Positions 19,152-30,920 of a DNA stretch of 64,000 nucleotides are shown here, in pieces. The notes beneath the pieces were generated by a model, which did not search any database, was not told the origin of the DNA, and saw only the letters and a program-made list of their open reading frames with translations. How positions within the stretch are numbered: position 1 is the first letter of the stretch; every line of letters starts with the position of its first letter. Source of the DNA: JAZKID01 sp963714065 (GTDB lineage Bacteria; Pseudomonadota; Alphaproteobacteria; Rhizobiales; UBA4765). A program made the position numbers and the translations under genes. The stretch spans positions 1,488,001 through 1,552,000 of the forward strand of contig OY970226.1 of assembly GCA_963714065.1 (NCBI GenBank). The letters are read 5' to 3'.

Positions 19152-21446
19152 ATGAAAAACGGATCGTCATTTATTTTTAAGATCGCAAATCCTGGCCTGC
19201 GCCGTTTTTCATTGCGGCAATTTCTAAAAGCAAGGAACGGCACGACCGCAATCGAATACGGCATATATGCGTTTGGTATTGCGCTTGCCATCGTACCCGC
19301 CGTGCAAATGGCGGGGAAATCGACGGGGCATACATTTCATGTCGTGGATTCCGCTTTCTCCGACAGCGTGAGCGAGTACGACAATGGCGACGAGGTAGAG
19401 TTTCTTGGAACGGACCACGACGATATCATCAGCGGCAGGGCGGCGCGCCGTAATCTTATAAGCGGTTCAGGCGGCAATGACCGTCTGACAGGGCAGGAGC
19501 TGGACGACCGGCTCGATGGCGGTGCCGGTTCCGATACGATGTTCGGCGGTGCCGGAGCCGACAATTTAAGCGGCGGCACGGGATCGGACCTGTTGAGAGG
19601 CGGTATCGGCGCCGACAAACTCGATGGCGGCGATGGCGACGACACGGCCGATTACACGGATTCGGCGGCAGGTGTTTCTCTCGACCTTGACGCGGGAACG
19701 GCGAGCGGCGGCGACGCGGAAGGCGACGCGCTGACCAATATCGAAAACCTGGCCGGTTCGGCGAATAACGATATCCTCACGGGCGATGTCAGGAACAATC
19801 TTCTCATTGGCAATGCTGGGAATGATATTTTAAATGGCAAGGCAGGCAACGATGTATTGAACGGCGGTCTTGGCGCCGATCATCTCGACGGCGGCGATGA
19901 CAGCGATACGGCAAGCTATGCCAGTTCGACGCAGGGGCTGACTATTAATCTCGGCAATGCTTCGCAGAATACCGGCGAGGCTACGGGCGATGCTTACACC
20001 TCGATCGAAAATCTTGAAGGTTCGGCTTATAACGACATTCTCGCCGGCGATGCCGGCAACAATATTCTGAACGGCGGCAATGGCGACGATATCCTCGAAG
20101 GCGGGCTTGGCTTTGACACCCTCAACGGCGGCGATGGCTTCGATATCGCAAGCTATGCGCATGCAACGGCAGGTATAGGCGCCTACGTTCCCTCCGGAGG
20201 AAATTACGGTAACAATGACGGCGACACTTATAATTCCATCGAAGGCGTGGTTGGCTCCGCTTATGACGATTATATTCAAGCCGCGCCGACCGGCGCTTCC
20301 TATATTGAGGGCGGCAAGGGCAGCGATTATCTATGGTCGGGCGGCAATGGTACGTCGCTGCATTTCCAAAGCGGCGATGGCTATGATCTCGTCTTTGGCC
20401 AAGGATTGAACGATACGATAGAATTCGGCCCCGGAATTACTGCCAACGATCTCAACATTCACTCAGACGGCTCCAGTATACTGATCGACTATGGCAGCGA
20501 CAGAATTCAAATTATGAACGGCTCAGGCGATCCGATAACGTATGGGATCAACACGATCAAATTTGCCGACGGTTCGGTCATGAATTTGTATGGCGATCCG
20601 GTGGTGAACGCCATTCCCGGCTATGAGACGGCCATGGTCGTCAACTTTACGGCAGGGATAGATATGGTATCGACCGGGAGCTTTATGAGTAATGGCGGGC
20701 TAAGCGATCTTACGGGAGCCGTCTTCAATCCCGGTCGCGGCAATGACGTCGTGGATACCGGGGGTGAGAATAACACGCTGTTTTTCCAGAGCGGAGACGG
20801 CCAGGATTACATCCGAAATCACGGGGAGAATACCACCGTGCTTTTCGGCCCCGGCGTGAATGCGGGCAATATCAGCATTTACACGGATGACGGCAATTCT
20901 ATCGTGATCGATTACGACAATGGCGATAATATTAGATTCGATAATATTGTCTATTACCAGAAGCTTGGCCTAATAAAATTCGCCGACGGCTCGAGCATGA
21001 ATCCCTATGCCAACGCTACGGTGAACGCCGTTCCCGGCTATCAGACGGCCGAAGTCTGGAACGGAACCGCAGGCGACGACTCTTTCTCCGCCACTGGCGG
21101 CGATGTCACCAATGCAGGCAAGGGCAACGATAACATTTATGCAACGGATTATGGGGTAGGAGCCAGCCAGACCTTATTTTTCCAGCAAGGCGACGGTCAG
21201 GATAGAGTGTCTATTTCTAATGTAACCACGAATGCAAATATCCATCCATCCATCCTTTTCGGTCCGGGAATAAATGCAGGCAATGTCAGCTTCAGCACGT
21301 CGTCTCATGACCAGATTACGGATCTTGTCATCACCTATGGTGCTAGCGGCGACACGGTCACCCTATGGGGCGCCCTCACGGATCCGAATGCCAGGGTGCA
21401 TACCATCCATTTCGCCGACGGCACCTCGATGGCCATACCCTACTAG
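19152..21446 (+). CDS. Flp-type prepilin / RTX repeat fusion protein 3
   Basis: A 764-residue paralogue; ATG at 19152 lies one base after the previous stop and is preferred over an in-frame ATG at 19098 inside the upstream gene. The longer leader ends at G30, followed by TTAIEYGIYAFGIALAIVPA with E35 at +5. The linker and the first RTX block match protein 2. The last 380 residues differ from the other two: three similar modules, each with a FQSGDGYDLVFGQG-like stretch, an FGPGIxAxxxxI stretch and an IKFADGSxMN stretch. Such modules are typical of large RTX proteins near their C-termini. It ends HTIHFADGTSMAIPY. No T1SS transporter genes are adjacent. Confidence 0.85.
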   Translation: MKNGSSFIFKIANPGLRRFSLRQFLKARNGTTAIEYGIYAFGIALAIVPAVQMAGKSTGHTFHVVDSAFSDSVSEYDNGDEVEFLGTDHDDIISGRAARRNLISGSGGNDRLTGQELDDRLDGGAGSDTMFGGAGADNLSGGTGSDLLRGGIGADKLDGGDGDDTADYTDSAAGVSLDLDAGTASGGDAEGDALTNIENLAGSANNDILTGDVRNNLLIGNAGNDILNGKAGNDVLNGGLGADHLDGGDDSDTASYASSTQGLTINLGNASQNTGEATGDAYTSIENLEGSAYNDILAGDAGNNILNGGNGDDILEGGLGFDTLNGGDGFDIASYAHATAGIGAYVPSGGNYGNNDGDTYNSIEGVVGSAYDDYIQAAPTGASYIEGGKGSDYLWSGGNGTSLHFQSGDGYDLVFGQGLNDTIEFGPGITANDLNIHSDGSSILIDYGSDRIQIMNGSGDPITYGINTIKFADGSVMNLYGDPVVNAIPGYETAMVVNFTAGIDMVSTGSFMSNGGLSDLTGAVFNPGRGNDVVDTGGENNTLFFQSGDGQDYIRNHGENTTVLFGPGVNAGNISIYTDDGNSIVIDYDNGDNIRFDNIVYYQKLGLIKFADGSSMNPYANATVNAVPGYQTAEVWNGTAGDDSFSATGGDVTNAGKGNDNIYATDYGVGASQTLFFQQGDGQDRVSISNVTTNANIHPSILFGPGINAGNVSFSTSSHDQITDLVITYGASGDTVTLWGALTDPNARVHTIHFADGTSMAIPY

Positions 21447-22047
21447 ACAGGCTATCCCCTTCTTATTGAAATAGCCGCGATATTCACGCTCGACACGAAT
21501 TGAATTTTATTGTTTCCAAAGGGTTGACACAGGTTTGCCGGATCTTTATATAAAGCATCTCTCGCGAGGCGAGGGGTGCGTTTTCGCGTTCTCCTGAACC
21601 TCGCGTTTTTCTGCAAAGTTACCCAGATGGTCTGACCGGCTTCGGTCGGCTAGGGGTTTTTTGGCCTCTAAACAGGCCATTCTACTTGGCTTTTTGAGAA
21701 AAAGGCCACCGGCTGGTCCGGGTTTTTTGACAATTGAATAGACAGAAAGAGAAACGCAGGCAGCGGTGTTCTTGAGCAGGCAATCGCAAGATTGCAGGCA
21801 AGAAATATGAGCACTCTATGAGTGCTCGCAAGAATACGGCTGACATTTGCGTTTTTCTCGAACCGTTTCTGCCTTTTGGGTTCGCCCGGAAGGCTGTGAC
21901 AAAGTTCGGGAATCCGTTAAATCAATTGGTTTTTCGCAAGAAAAACCGGTTTTTAATCGAACAAACAATACGCGTGATGCCGCAAGATTTTAAAGTTTTG
22001 AGGCATCCAAATGTTGTCAACGTAAATCAAGCCGGCATTCATTCTCT
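21447..22047 (+). other. rRNA operon promoter and leader region
   Basis: No protein gene. The region holds a strong promoter (21524-21552), then a leader with several hairpins, two of them followed by T-runs (21563-21610 and 21634-21662). A TTTTTTGACAATTGAATAG stretch (21724-21742) resembles the sequence commonly found upstream of alphaproteobacterial 16S genes near boxA antitermination sites. A hairpin GAGCACT...AGTGCTC lies at about 21809-21827. A 81-codon ORF here is not credible as a gene. Confidence 0.7.
21524..21552 (+). promoter_or_regulatory. rRNA operon promoter
   Basis: TTGACA at 21524-21529 and TATATA at 21547-21552 are separated by exactly 17 bases, a near-consensus sigma-70 promoter. 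An AT-rich stretch (21500-21517) upstream could act as an UP element. Transcription would begin at about 21559, some 490 bases before mature 16S rRNA. Confidence 0.8.
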
Positions 22048-23538
<1,491 letters not shown>

Positions 23539-23734
23539 ATGACCATCGACTGAAATTTAAAACTCGCAAGAGTTTTAAAAATCTCGCTGGTTTTCAGAAC
23601 AAACCGGTGGCTTTCTTCCTCGCCTAACCCGCGAAGAGGCGCCATCCCTGGACATCGCTGTCTTCGTTTCTCTTTCTTCATGGACGTTTTAAAGCCGCTG
23701 GAAGTTCCGGCGCGCGCTTTTCATTTGCGTGTGA

Positions 23735-23811
<77 letters not shown>

Positions 23812-23960
23812 CTTTTTGGCGGAGCCAAAAAGTGTCACGCTGTAGCTCGCGTAGAGAGCGAAAGCGGACTGGTTCAAGCAGACTTAAGCCCGCCTACGCT
23901 AAAGCTAGGGCGCGGCATAAGAAAATCTAAGCTCGCTTTGCGAGCTCAAGATTTCCTAAT

Positions 23961-24036
23961 GGGGCCGTAGCTCAGTTGGGAGAGCGCGTGCTTTGCAAGC
24001 ATGAGGTCGTCGGTTCGATCCCGTCCGGCTCCACCA
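23961..24036 (+). tRNA. tRNA-Ala (TGC)
   Basis: 76 bases. Acceptor GGGGCCG pairs with CGGCTCC, the anticodon is TGC within CTTTGCAAG, and CCA is encoded. Second spacer tRNA of the rRNA operon. Confidence 0.97.
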
Positions 24037-24441
24037 CCCTACGCTAAAGCTTCGGGTGGCGCGCCACACCCGAAAATAAAAAAGTGTAGGGTGATCTCCC
24101 GAAGCTCTTAGAGCGCAGGGAGACCAAGCTGTGTCCATGAAAAAAGAATTCAGTTCCGCATGCATCGTCGATGCGCGCGTGTTTTCCATAAATTGTGAAG
24201 AGGAAATTTATCCGGGTCGCTCGATCGAATTCATTTCGAGAAAGAGCGTCGCCTCAACCCTAGAGCAAGATTTGTATTTAGTTTTTGCTCTTAACCCGCA
24301 GCAACGGATAGCCGCTGCGGCCGGATAGGTTTTAAGAAAATCTGGTCTTTCCTGCATCTTATCGATGCGCTCAACTACAAACCATCATCCTTGATTTAAG
24401 AGGCTTGGATGATGTCGAGCGAGCATTGGTAATGAGAGCGA
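24037..24441 (+). other. tRNA-Ala to 23S spacer
   Basis: 405 bases of transcribed spacer with no supported gene. The first part pairs ACCCTACGCTAAAGC/GGGTG-type sequences into a hairpin (about 24035-24090). The CTACGCTAAAGCT motif recurs at 23895 and, as CTTCGCTAAAGCT, at 29534, suggesting a repeat shared with dispersed elements. The remainder should contribute to the 23S processing stem. Confidence 0.6.
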
Positions 24442-27264
<2,823 letters not shown>

Positions 27265-27485
27265 CTCTCATTTCCTATGTTCGCGTGCCGCGCCGTCAGG
27301 CGCAGGCACAATAGAAAACGAACATCGAATGAGACGCAGGAAAGATAAGACACAGCGTCATCCCCGCGAAGGCGGGGATCTTAAAAAACAGATTTTCTGA
27401 AAGTGACATGGGCGAACGTCCGTAAGGATTTTCGCAATTGAAAAAACCGTGAGGGGTTTTCATGTCGACACAAACGCGCTTTGCC
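27265..27485 (+). other. 23S-5S spacer
   Basis: 221 bases, no gene. It contains a dispersed hairpin repeat at 27357-27380 and sequence likely to form the processing stems of both RNAs. Confidence 0.6.
27357..27380. repeat. Dispersed short hairpin repeat
   Basis: GTCATCCCCGCGAAGGCGGGGATC, an inverted repeat of GATCCCCGC type, lying inside the rRNA transcript. A near-identical copy is at 27685-27708, and a diverged one at 30161-30183. Confidence 0.7.
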
Positions 27486-27603
27486 GACCTGGTGGTATTG
27501 GCGAGAAGACAAAACCCGATCCCATCTCGAACTCGGCCGTTAAACTTCTCAGCGCTGATGGTACTATGGCTTAAGCCCTGGGAGAGTAAGTCGCTGCCAG
27601 GTC
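27486..27603 (+). rRNA. rrf: 5S ribosomal RNA
   Basis: About 118 bases. The terminal helix GACCTGG/CCAGGTC closes the molecule, and the internal blocks CCCGATCCCATCTCGAACTCGG and GGGAGAGTAAGTCGCTGCCAG are typical of 5S rRNA. Last RNA of the operon; no tRNA-fMet follows. Confidence 0.94.
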
Positions 27604-27684
27604 TGCCAAGTGCGTTTGTGTTCATCACGCCGAACCCTCGGACTTGATCCAAGGGGAAGGCGGAAAAGCTTTTCTCTTCTAACC

Positions 27685-27708
27685 GTCATCCCCGCGAAAG
27701 CGGGGATC
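27685..27708. repeat. Dispersed short hairpin repeat
   Basis: GTCATCCCCGCGAAAGCGGGGATC, same family as 27357-27380, here just upstream of the rRNA terminator. Confidence 0.7.
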
Positions 27709-27714
27709 TAATTT

Positions 27715-27743
27715 AAAAGCCGCCCTTCGGGGCGGCTTTTTTT
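27715..27743 (+). terminator. rRNA operon terminator
   Basis: GCCGCCC-TTCG-GGGCGGC followed by seven or more T residues: a textbook Rho-independent terminator about 110 bases after 5S rRNA. The same hairpin is reused at 28336-28359. Confidence 0.93.
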
Positions 27744-27850
27744 ATGCGCTCACGCAACATGTTTCGAAAACACATCGCTTCCTTATGTCTTGAGCCCTTA
27801 TTTCGGGCATGATTGAGATACGACATCCCTCAACCTTCAAAGGACGATAC

Positions 27851-28087
27851 ATGAAAAAACTTTTCACCCTTATTCTTCCTGCGGCCGCTTTCTTTGCCTT
27901 GTCTAACGTGAGCGCGCCTGCATCCGCCAGTGAACTTACGCGCGGGCTTCATGCAGTCGATCGCACGGTTGGGCAGGCCATCGGTGCGAAAAAGTGCCGC
28001 AATGTCAGGGACAGGCATTGGAGCGAGCGCCGTCATCGCTGGGTCTGGACGACCACGCGTGTCTGCCGCAACGTTCGATATAGATAA
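27851..28087 (+). CDS. Small secreted basic protein, unknown (78 aa)
   Basis: Begins MKKLFTLILPAAAFFALS, a clear Sec signal peptide with probable cleavage after ASA near residue 27. The mature part of about 50 residues is Arg-rich and has an internal duplication, CRNVRDRHW and CRNVRYR at the end, each with one cysteine, so a disulphide in the periplasm is possible. AAAGGA at 27838 supports ATG 27851 over an upstream in-frame ATG. It has its own terminator. Family not recognised; resembles in style other short secreted orphan proteins in this window. Confidence 0.7.
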   Translation: MKKLFTLILPAAAFFALSNVSAPASASELTRGLHAVDRTVGQAIGAKKCRNVRDRHWSERRHRWVWTTTRVCRNVRYR

Positions 28088-28104
28088 ATCCTTTAAAACC
28101 CGAA

Positions 28105-28135
28105 AAAGCCGCTCCCGAAAGGGGGCGGTTTTTTT
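28105..28135 (+). terminator. Terminator of the small secreted protein gene
   Basis: GCCGCTCCC-GAAA-GGGGGCGGT followed by seven T residues, 18 bases after the stop codon. Confidence 0.85.
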
Positions 28136-28328
28136 GTTTGCGCTAGCAGACGTAAATAGCGGAATAACATTTCCGGATGTAGAGCCACTTTCGGAAGACT
28201 TATTACCGCCGCCCGGCCCTTATTTCTCTGGGCGCCAGTCGGCGACGCTAATGACAGCTCTAACGCAGGCAAGACGTGCGCTGGATGTAGCAGAGGCATT
28301 CGTTTTGGGTAAACCTAAGCAAAAATAA
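28134..28328 (+). other. Open stretch without a start, possibly a gene remnant
   Basis: An open frame of about 65 codons (GITFPDVEPLSEDLLPPPGP, later ALTQARRALDVAEAFVLG) lies between two terminators. It has no ribosome-binding site and no good start (only a TTG inside the T-run at 28134). The composition looks coding and it ends at TAA just before a terminator, so it may be the 3' end of a lost gene. Weak. Confidence 0.25.
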
Positions 28329-28331
28329 AAA

Positions 28332-28359
28332 ATCAGCCGCCCTTCGGGGCGGCTTTTTT
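28332..28359 (+). terminator. Rho-independent terminator
   Basis: GCCGCCC-TTCG-GGGCGGC and six T residues, the same hairpin as the rRNA terminator at 27719. No intact gene lies directly upstream. Confidence 0.8.
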
Positions 28360-28447
28360 GTTTTACCCACTTGTATTTGGAAAATTAAATCCCAGATTTC
28401 TTCATGTGATTAATTCTAGTTACAGTACATTTTAAGAGGAGAATACT

Positions 28448-29312
28448 ATGGGACTTGATCTTGAAGAACGCATTGCTATGTCTGTAATTGATTATGAGAC
28501 AATCAGCGCAGTAGCTGCGAATTTTATAGTTAGTTTTTTAAAATTTACAAAAGCAAATGGAATAGAGGATGCCATTCCTGCTGGATCAGGCACATTAGTG
28601 ACTTATCGATCAATTTATGGAATTCTAACGGCAGGTCACGTCTTAGAGCACCTACCAAATAAAGGTGAAATTGGCCTTGTGCGGTTCTCTAATGGCGGGC
28701 GACAAATATATCAAAATCAAAGAATCAATATGGAGCACACAGATAGATTTGCTATTTATAATTCTTCAAATAATTCTCAAGGACCAGATTTAGGCTTTTT
28801 ACGCTTGCCGTCAAATGAAGTTGCTAACCTCAAAGCAACAAATGTTTTCTATAATCTTGAAAAAAATATGCCCACACTTGATTTGAAAAAATCTAATTCA
28901 TCTTACGTTGATGCAGTTGTTGGAGTTATCGCAGAGAGAACAAATGATCTTCCTTATGACGTGCCTGCAAAGCGTATTAAGAATATTCATGCGCAATTTG
29001 GAGTATGCAATATAATTAAAACAAATGAAGTAAGAGATTTTGATCTTATAGATTGTAGGGTCACCTACGATTTCAAAATCAAAGATACCAATTAGTTATG
29101 AAGGAGTAAGTGGAGGCGCGTTGTGGCGTATCCATTATATATTTGATGAGGAAAAGAAAACGCAGATTGAGAAAAGGCTATTGCTTGGAATGCCTTTTTA
29201 TCAATCACCTCCATCTGAGATGGATCGGACTATTACATGTCATGGGCCGAAAAGTGTCTATGGCTCCTTGATTAAGAAAATAATCGAGAAATGGCCTGAG
29301 TGCCAAAGCTGA
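28448..29312 (+). pseudogene. Trypsin-like serine protease, frameshifted
   Basis: The first 215 codons (28448-29095) contain the catalytic histidine in GILTAGHVLEHL (H64) and a candidate aspartate in GPDLGFLRL (D114). The serine motif GVSGGALW lies after the stop in another frame (serine codon at 29109), continuing to LLGMPFYQS and ITCHGPKSVYG up to 29312. Removing one A from the AAAA run at 29075-29078 joins them into a 287-residue protein with the full His-Asp-Ser order of chymotrypsin-fold proteases. So this is a broken gene or a base-call error in a homopolymer. AGGAGA precedes the ATG. The gene is strikingly AT-rich compared with its neighbours, which suggests horizontal acquisition. Confidence 0.75.
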
Positions 29313-29629
29313 AGTTATTATAGTAGTGCTTACGACGCTCCCGGCCCTTCGCTTGCGCTCAGAGCGTTCGGCGCTCAAAACATGCCACTGGCATGTTTTG
29401 CCGACTTCGCGCCTCACCCCATCTCGAACTCGTCCCCGGTTCGTCATTGCCGGGCTTGACCCGGCAATCCATCTAAAAAGAATAATGCGCGCTCTTTATT
29501 TATTTCTGGATCCCGGGTCTGATCCTCGCCCGCCTTCGCTAAAGCTACGGCATGGCTCGGGCCCGGGATGACGATTGGGGGGTAGGCGCTTGTGACCTCC
29601 CGGCCACTCGCTCACAGCTCTATCGCGCT
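29313..29629. other. Gene-free repeat region
   Basis: 317 bases without a supported gene. It contains a 15-base match to 5S rRNA (29418-29432), a hairpin around AACATGCCACTGGCATGTTTT (29378-29398 region) and a complete cloverleaf repeat (29443-29572). Confidence 0.6.
29443..29572. repeat. Cloverleaf-type dispersed repeat, copy A
   Basis: Outer GTCAT/ATGAC ends enclose three stems: TGCCGGG-CTTGA-CCCGGCA, an ATCCA/TGGAT stem, and a CCCGGG stem with its mate at 29562-29567. It shares its left 35 bases almost exactly with copy B at 48419. Confidence 0.75.
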
Positions 29630-29974
29630 TCATTCAACACAATAGCGGCGGATGTAGACATGGCCATGGCGCACAACACGGCGTTCGCGGATATATTCGC
29701 AACCGCCATAGGCATAGCGCGAATGATAGCCGGGGTAGCCGTAAGAAGGGCCGTAGCCATAACCTCCGGCGCCGAGGCCAAGACCAATAAGGCCTAAAGC
29801 GAGGGCGGGGCCGCCAAAGCCGTGATGACCATAGCCACCATAGCCGCCACCATAGTGGCCGTAGCCGCCGTGATGGCCATAGCCACCATGATGGCCGTGA
29901 TGCCATTGCGCACTTGCAGGCGCTGACGCGCTTAGCAAAAGGGCAGCGGCAAGTAGAAAGCCATATTTTTTCAT
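29630..29974 (-). CDS. Secreted His/Gly/Tyr-rich protein, unknown (114 aa)
   Basis: Signal peptide MKKYGFLLAAALLLSASAPASA with cleavage expected before QWHHGH. The mature protein is a low-complexity run of HHGGYGHHGGYGHYGGGYGG, then a glycine-rich hydrophobic stretch (ALALGLIGLGLGAGGYG) and a tail with two cysteines (GGCEYIRERRVVRHGH and YCVE). AAAGGAGA gives a strong ribosome-binding site. The product is periplasmic or extracellular; histidine clusters could bind metal, which is inference. Similar in plan to the protein at 33767. Confidence 0.75.
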   Translation of the reverse strand: MKKYGFLLAAALLLSASAPASAQWHHGHHGGYGHHGGYGHYGGGYGGYGHHGFGGPALALGLIGLGLGAGGYGYGPSYGYPGYHSRYAYGGCEYIRERRVVRHGHVYIRRYCVE

Positions 29975-30116
29975 GATCGTCTCCTTTTATACCAAGCATT
30001 GGAAGCTTTTCCCATGCGGGTGACAATCACGAAAATCTTGATGGAAATAAAGATCGGGCAAAATAATGCCAAACGCTCTATGGAGGTAGAATTGGCCTGT
30101 TTTGGCTAACCCGAAA

Positions 30117-30220
30117 CCGCGCTTCACCCCATTCCAAACTCGGCCGTTCCACCCCCTTTCTCACCGCCGCGAAAGCGGTGATCTCATTTAAAAGCTGTCT
30201 CCGCAGGGCGACTTTTTATT
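30117..30220. repeat. Degenerate copy of 5S-3' and terminator sequence
   Basis: AACTCGGCCGTT at 30137-30148 is identical to an internal 5S stretch. It is followed by TCACCGCCGCGAAAGCGGTGATC (30161-30183), ATTTAAAAGC and a decayed hairpin with TTTTT. The order parallels 27530-27742 at the end of the rRNA operon, with a deletion between. It could be a decayed rRNA-end duplication. Confidence 0.4.
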
Positions 30221-30254
30221 GCTCCCACGACTTGGCAAGCTTAAAATACATGCA

Positions 30255-30911
30255 ATGAACGACATAACGCCCGACACCAAAGTCACCCGCCAGCCGCAAA
30301 TGGCTGTCGAAGATCCAGTGGCCATTAAGGCAATTTTGAAAGCTGCACCTTTTTGCAATGTCGCCTTCACCGAAAATAGTTTCCCGGTGATTATTCCCAT
30401 GGCGCATGCCAGCGACGAGACGCATCTGTTTCTGCATGGCTATCATGAAGGCCGCTTTTTCAAGGCGCTAAGCGCCGGCGCACCGCTTTGCGTGTCAGTG
30501 ACCTTGTTCGATGGGCTGGTGCTGGCCAAATCCGCCTACAGCCATGCGATGAATTATCGCTCGGTTTCCGTGTATGGCAGCGCAACTGAAATTTCCGATG
30601 TGCGCGAGAAACTCGCCGTCCTGAAAATGATCTCGGATAAATATGTTCCCGGCCGCTGGGAAACATGCCGCCATCCCAACAAGCAGGAAATGGCGGAAGT
30701 GATGATCCTGAAAATGCCGCTCGATAAAATCTCCGGCAAGTCGCGCAAGGGAACGCCGGGAGATATGGAACAGGATCTCGATTATCCCGTGTGGTCGGGC
30801 GCCGTGCCGTTCGAGCTCGTGCCGAAAGCACCGGTTACCGATCCAAAATCGAAAGTCGATATACCCATCCCGCAGAATGTTCTGGATGTTGTGAAGAAAG
30901 GCGCGCTTTAA
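30255..30911 (+). CDS. Pyridoxamine 5'-phosphate oxidase-like flavin-binding protein
   Basis: A 218-residue protein with the split-barrel flavin-binding fold of the PNPOx-like/nitroimidazole-resistance type. Seen: AILKAAPFCNVAFTENSFPV, then PMAHASDETHLFLHGYHEGR and CVSVTLFDGLVLAKSAYSH, followed by YRSVSVYGSATEI. This order is typical of the family that uses FMN or a related cofactor. ATG 30255 is chosen because it precedes the conserved region. The substrate is not predictable. The dipeptidase gene follows within 10 bases, so the two form a likely operon. Confidence 0.8.
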   Translation: MNDITPDTKVTRQPQMAVEDPVAIKAILKAAPFCNVAFTENSFPVIIPMAHASDETHLFLHGYHEGRFFKALSAGAPLCVSVTLFDGLVLAKSAYSHAMNYRSVSVYGSATEISDVREKLAVLKMISDKYVPGRWETCRHPNKQEMAEVMILKMPLDKISGKSRKGTPGDMEQDLDYPVWSGAVPFELVPKAPVTDPKSKVDIPIPQNVLDVVKKGAL

Positions 30912-30920
30912 ATTGTGCCC

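Noticed and set aside
15500..20200. Periodic repeats that could be mistaken for a CRISPR or satellite array
   Set aside because: The repeats are in-frame GGxGxD codons of variable sequence, without identical direct repeats and unique spacers.
14905..21560. A type I secretion operon beside the RTX genes
   Set aside because: No ABC exporter, membrane fusion protein or outer-membrane channel gene lies in or near this region.
24131..24328. 65-codon ORF between tRNA-Ala and 23S rRNA
   Set aside because: Located in the transcribed rRNA spacer; no family and no credible translation signals.
29326..29571. 81-codon ORF in the repeat region after the protease gene
   Set aside because: It consists of dispersed palindromic repeat sequence and lacks a ribosome-binding site.
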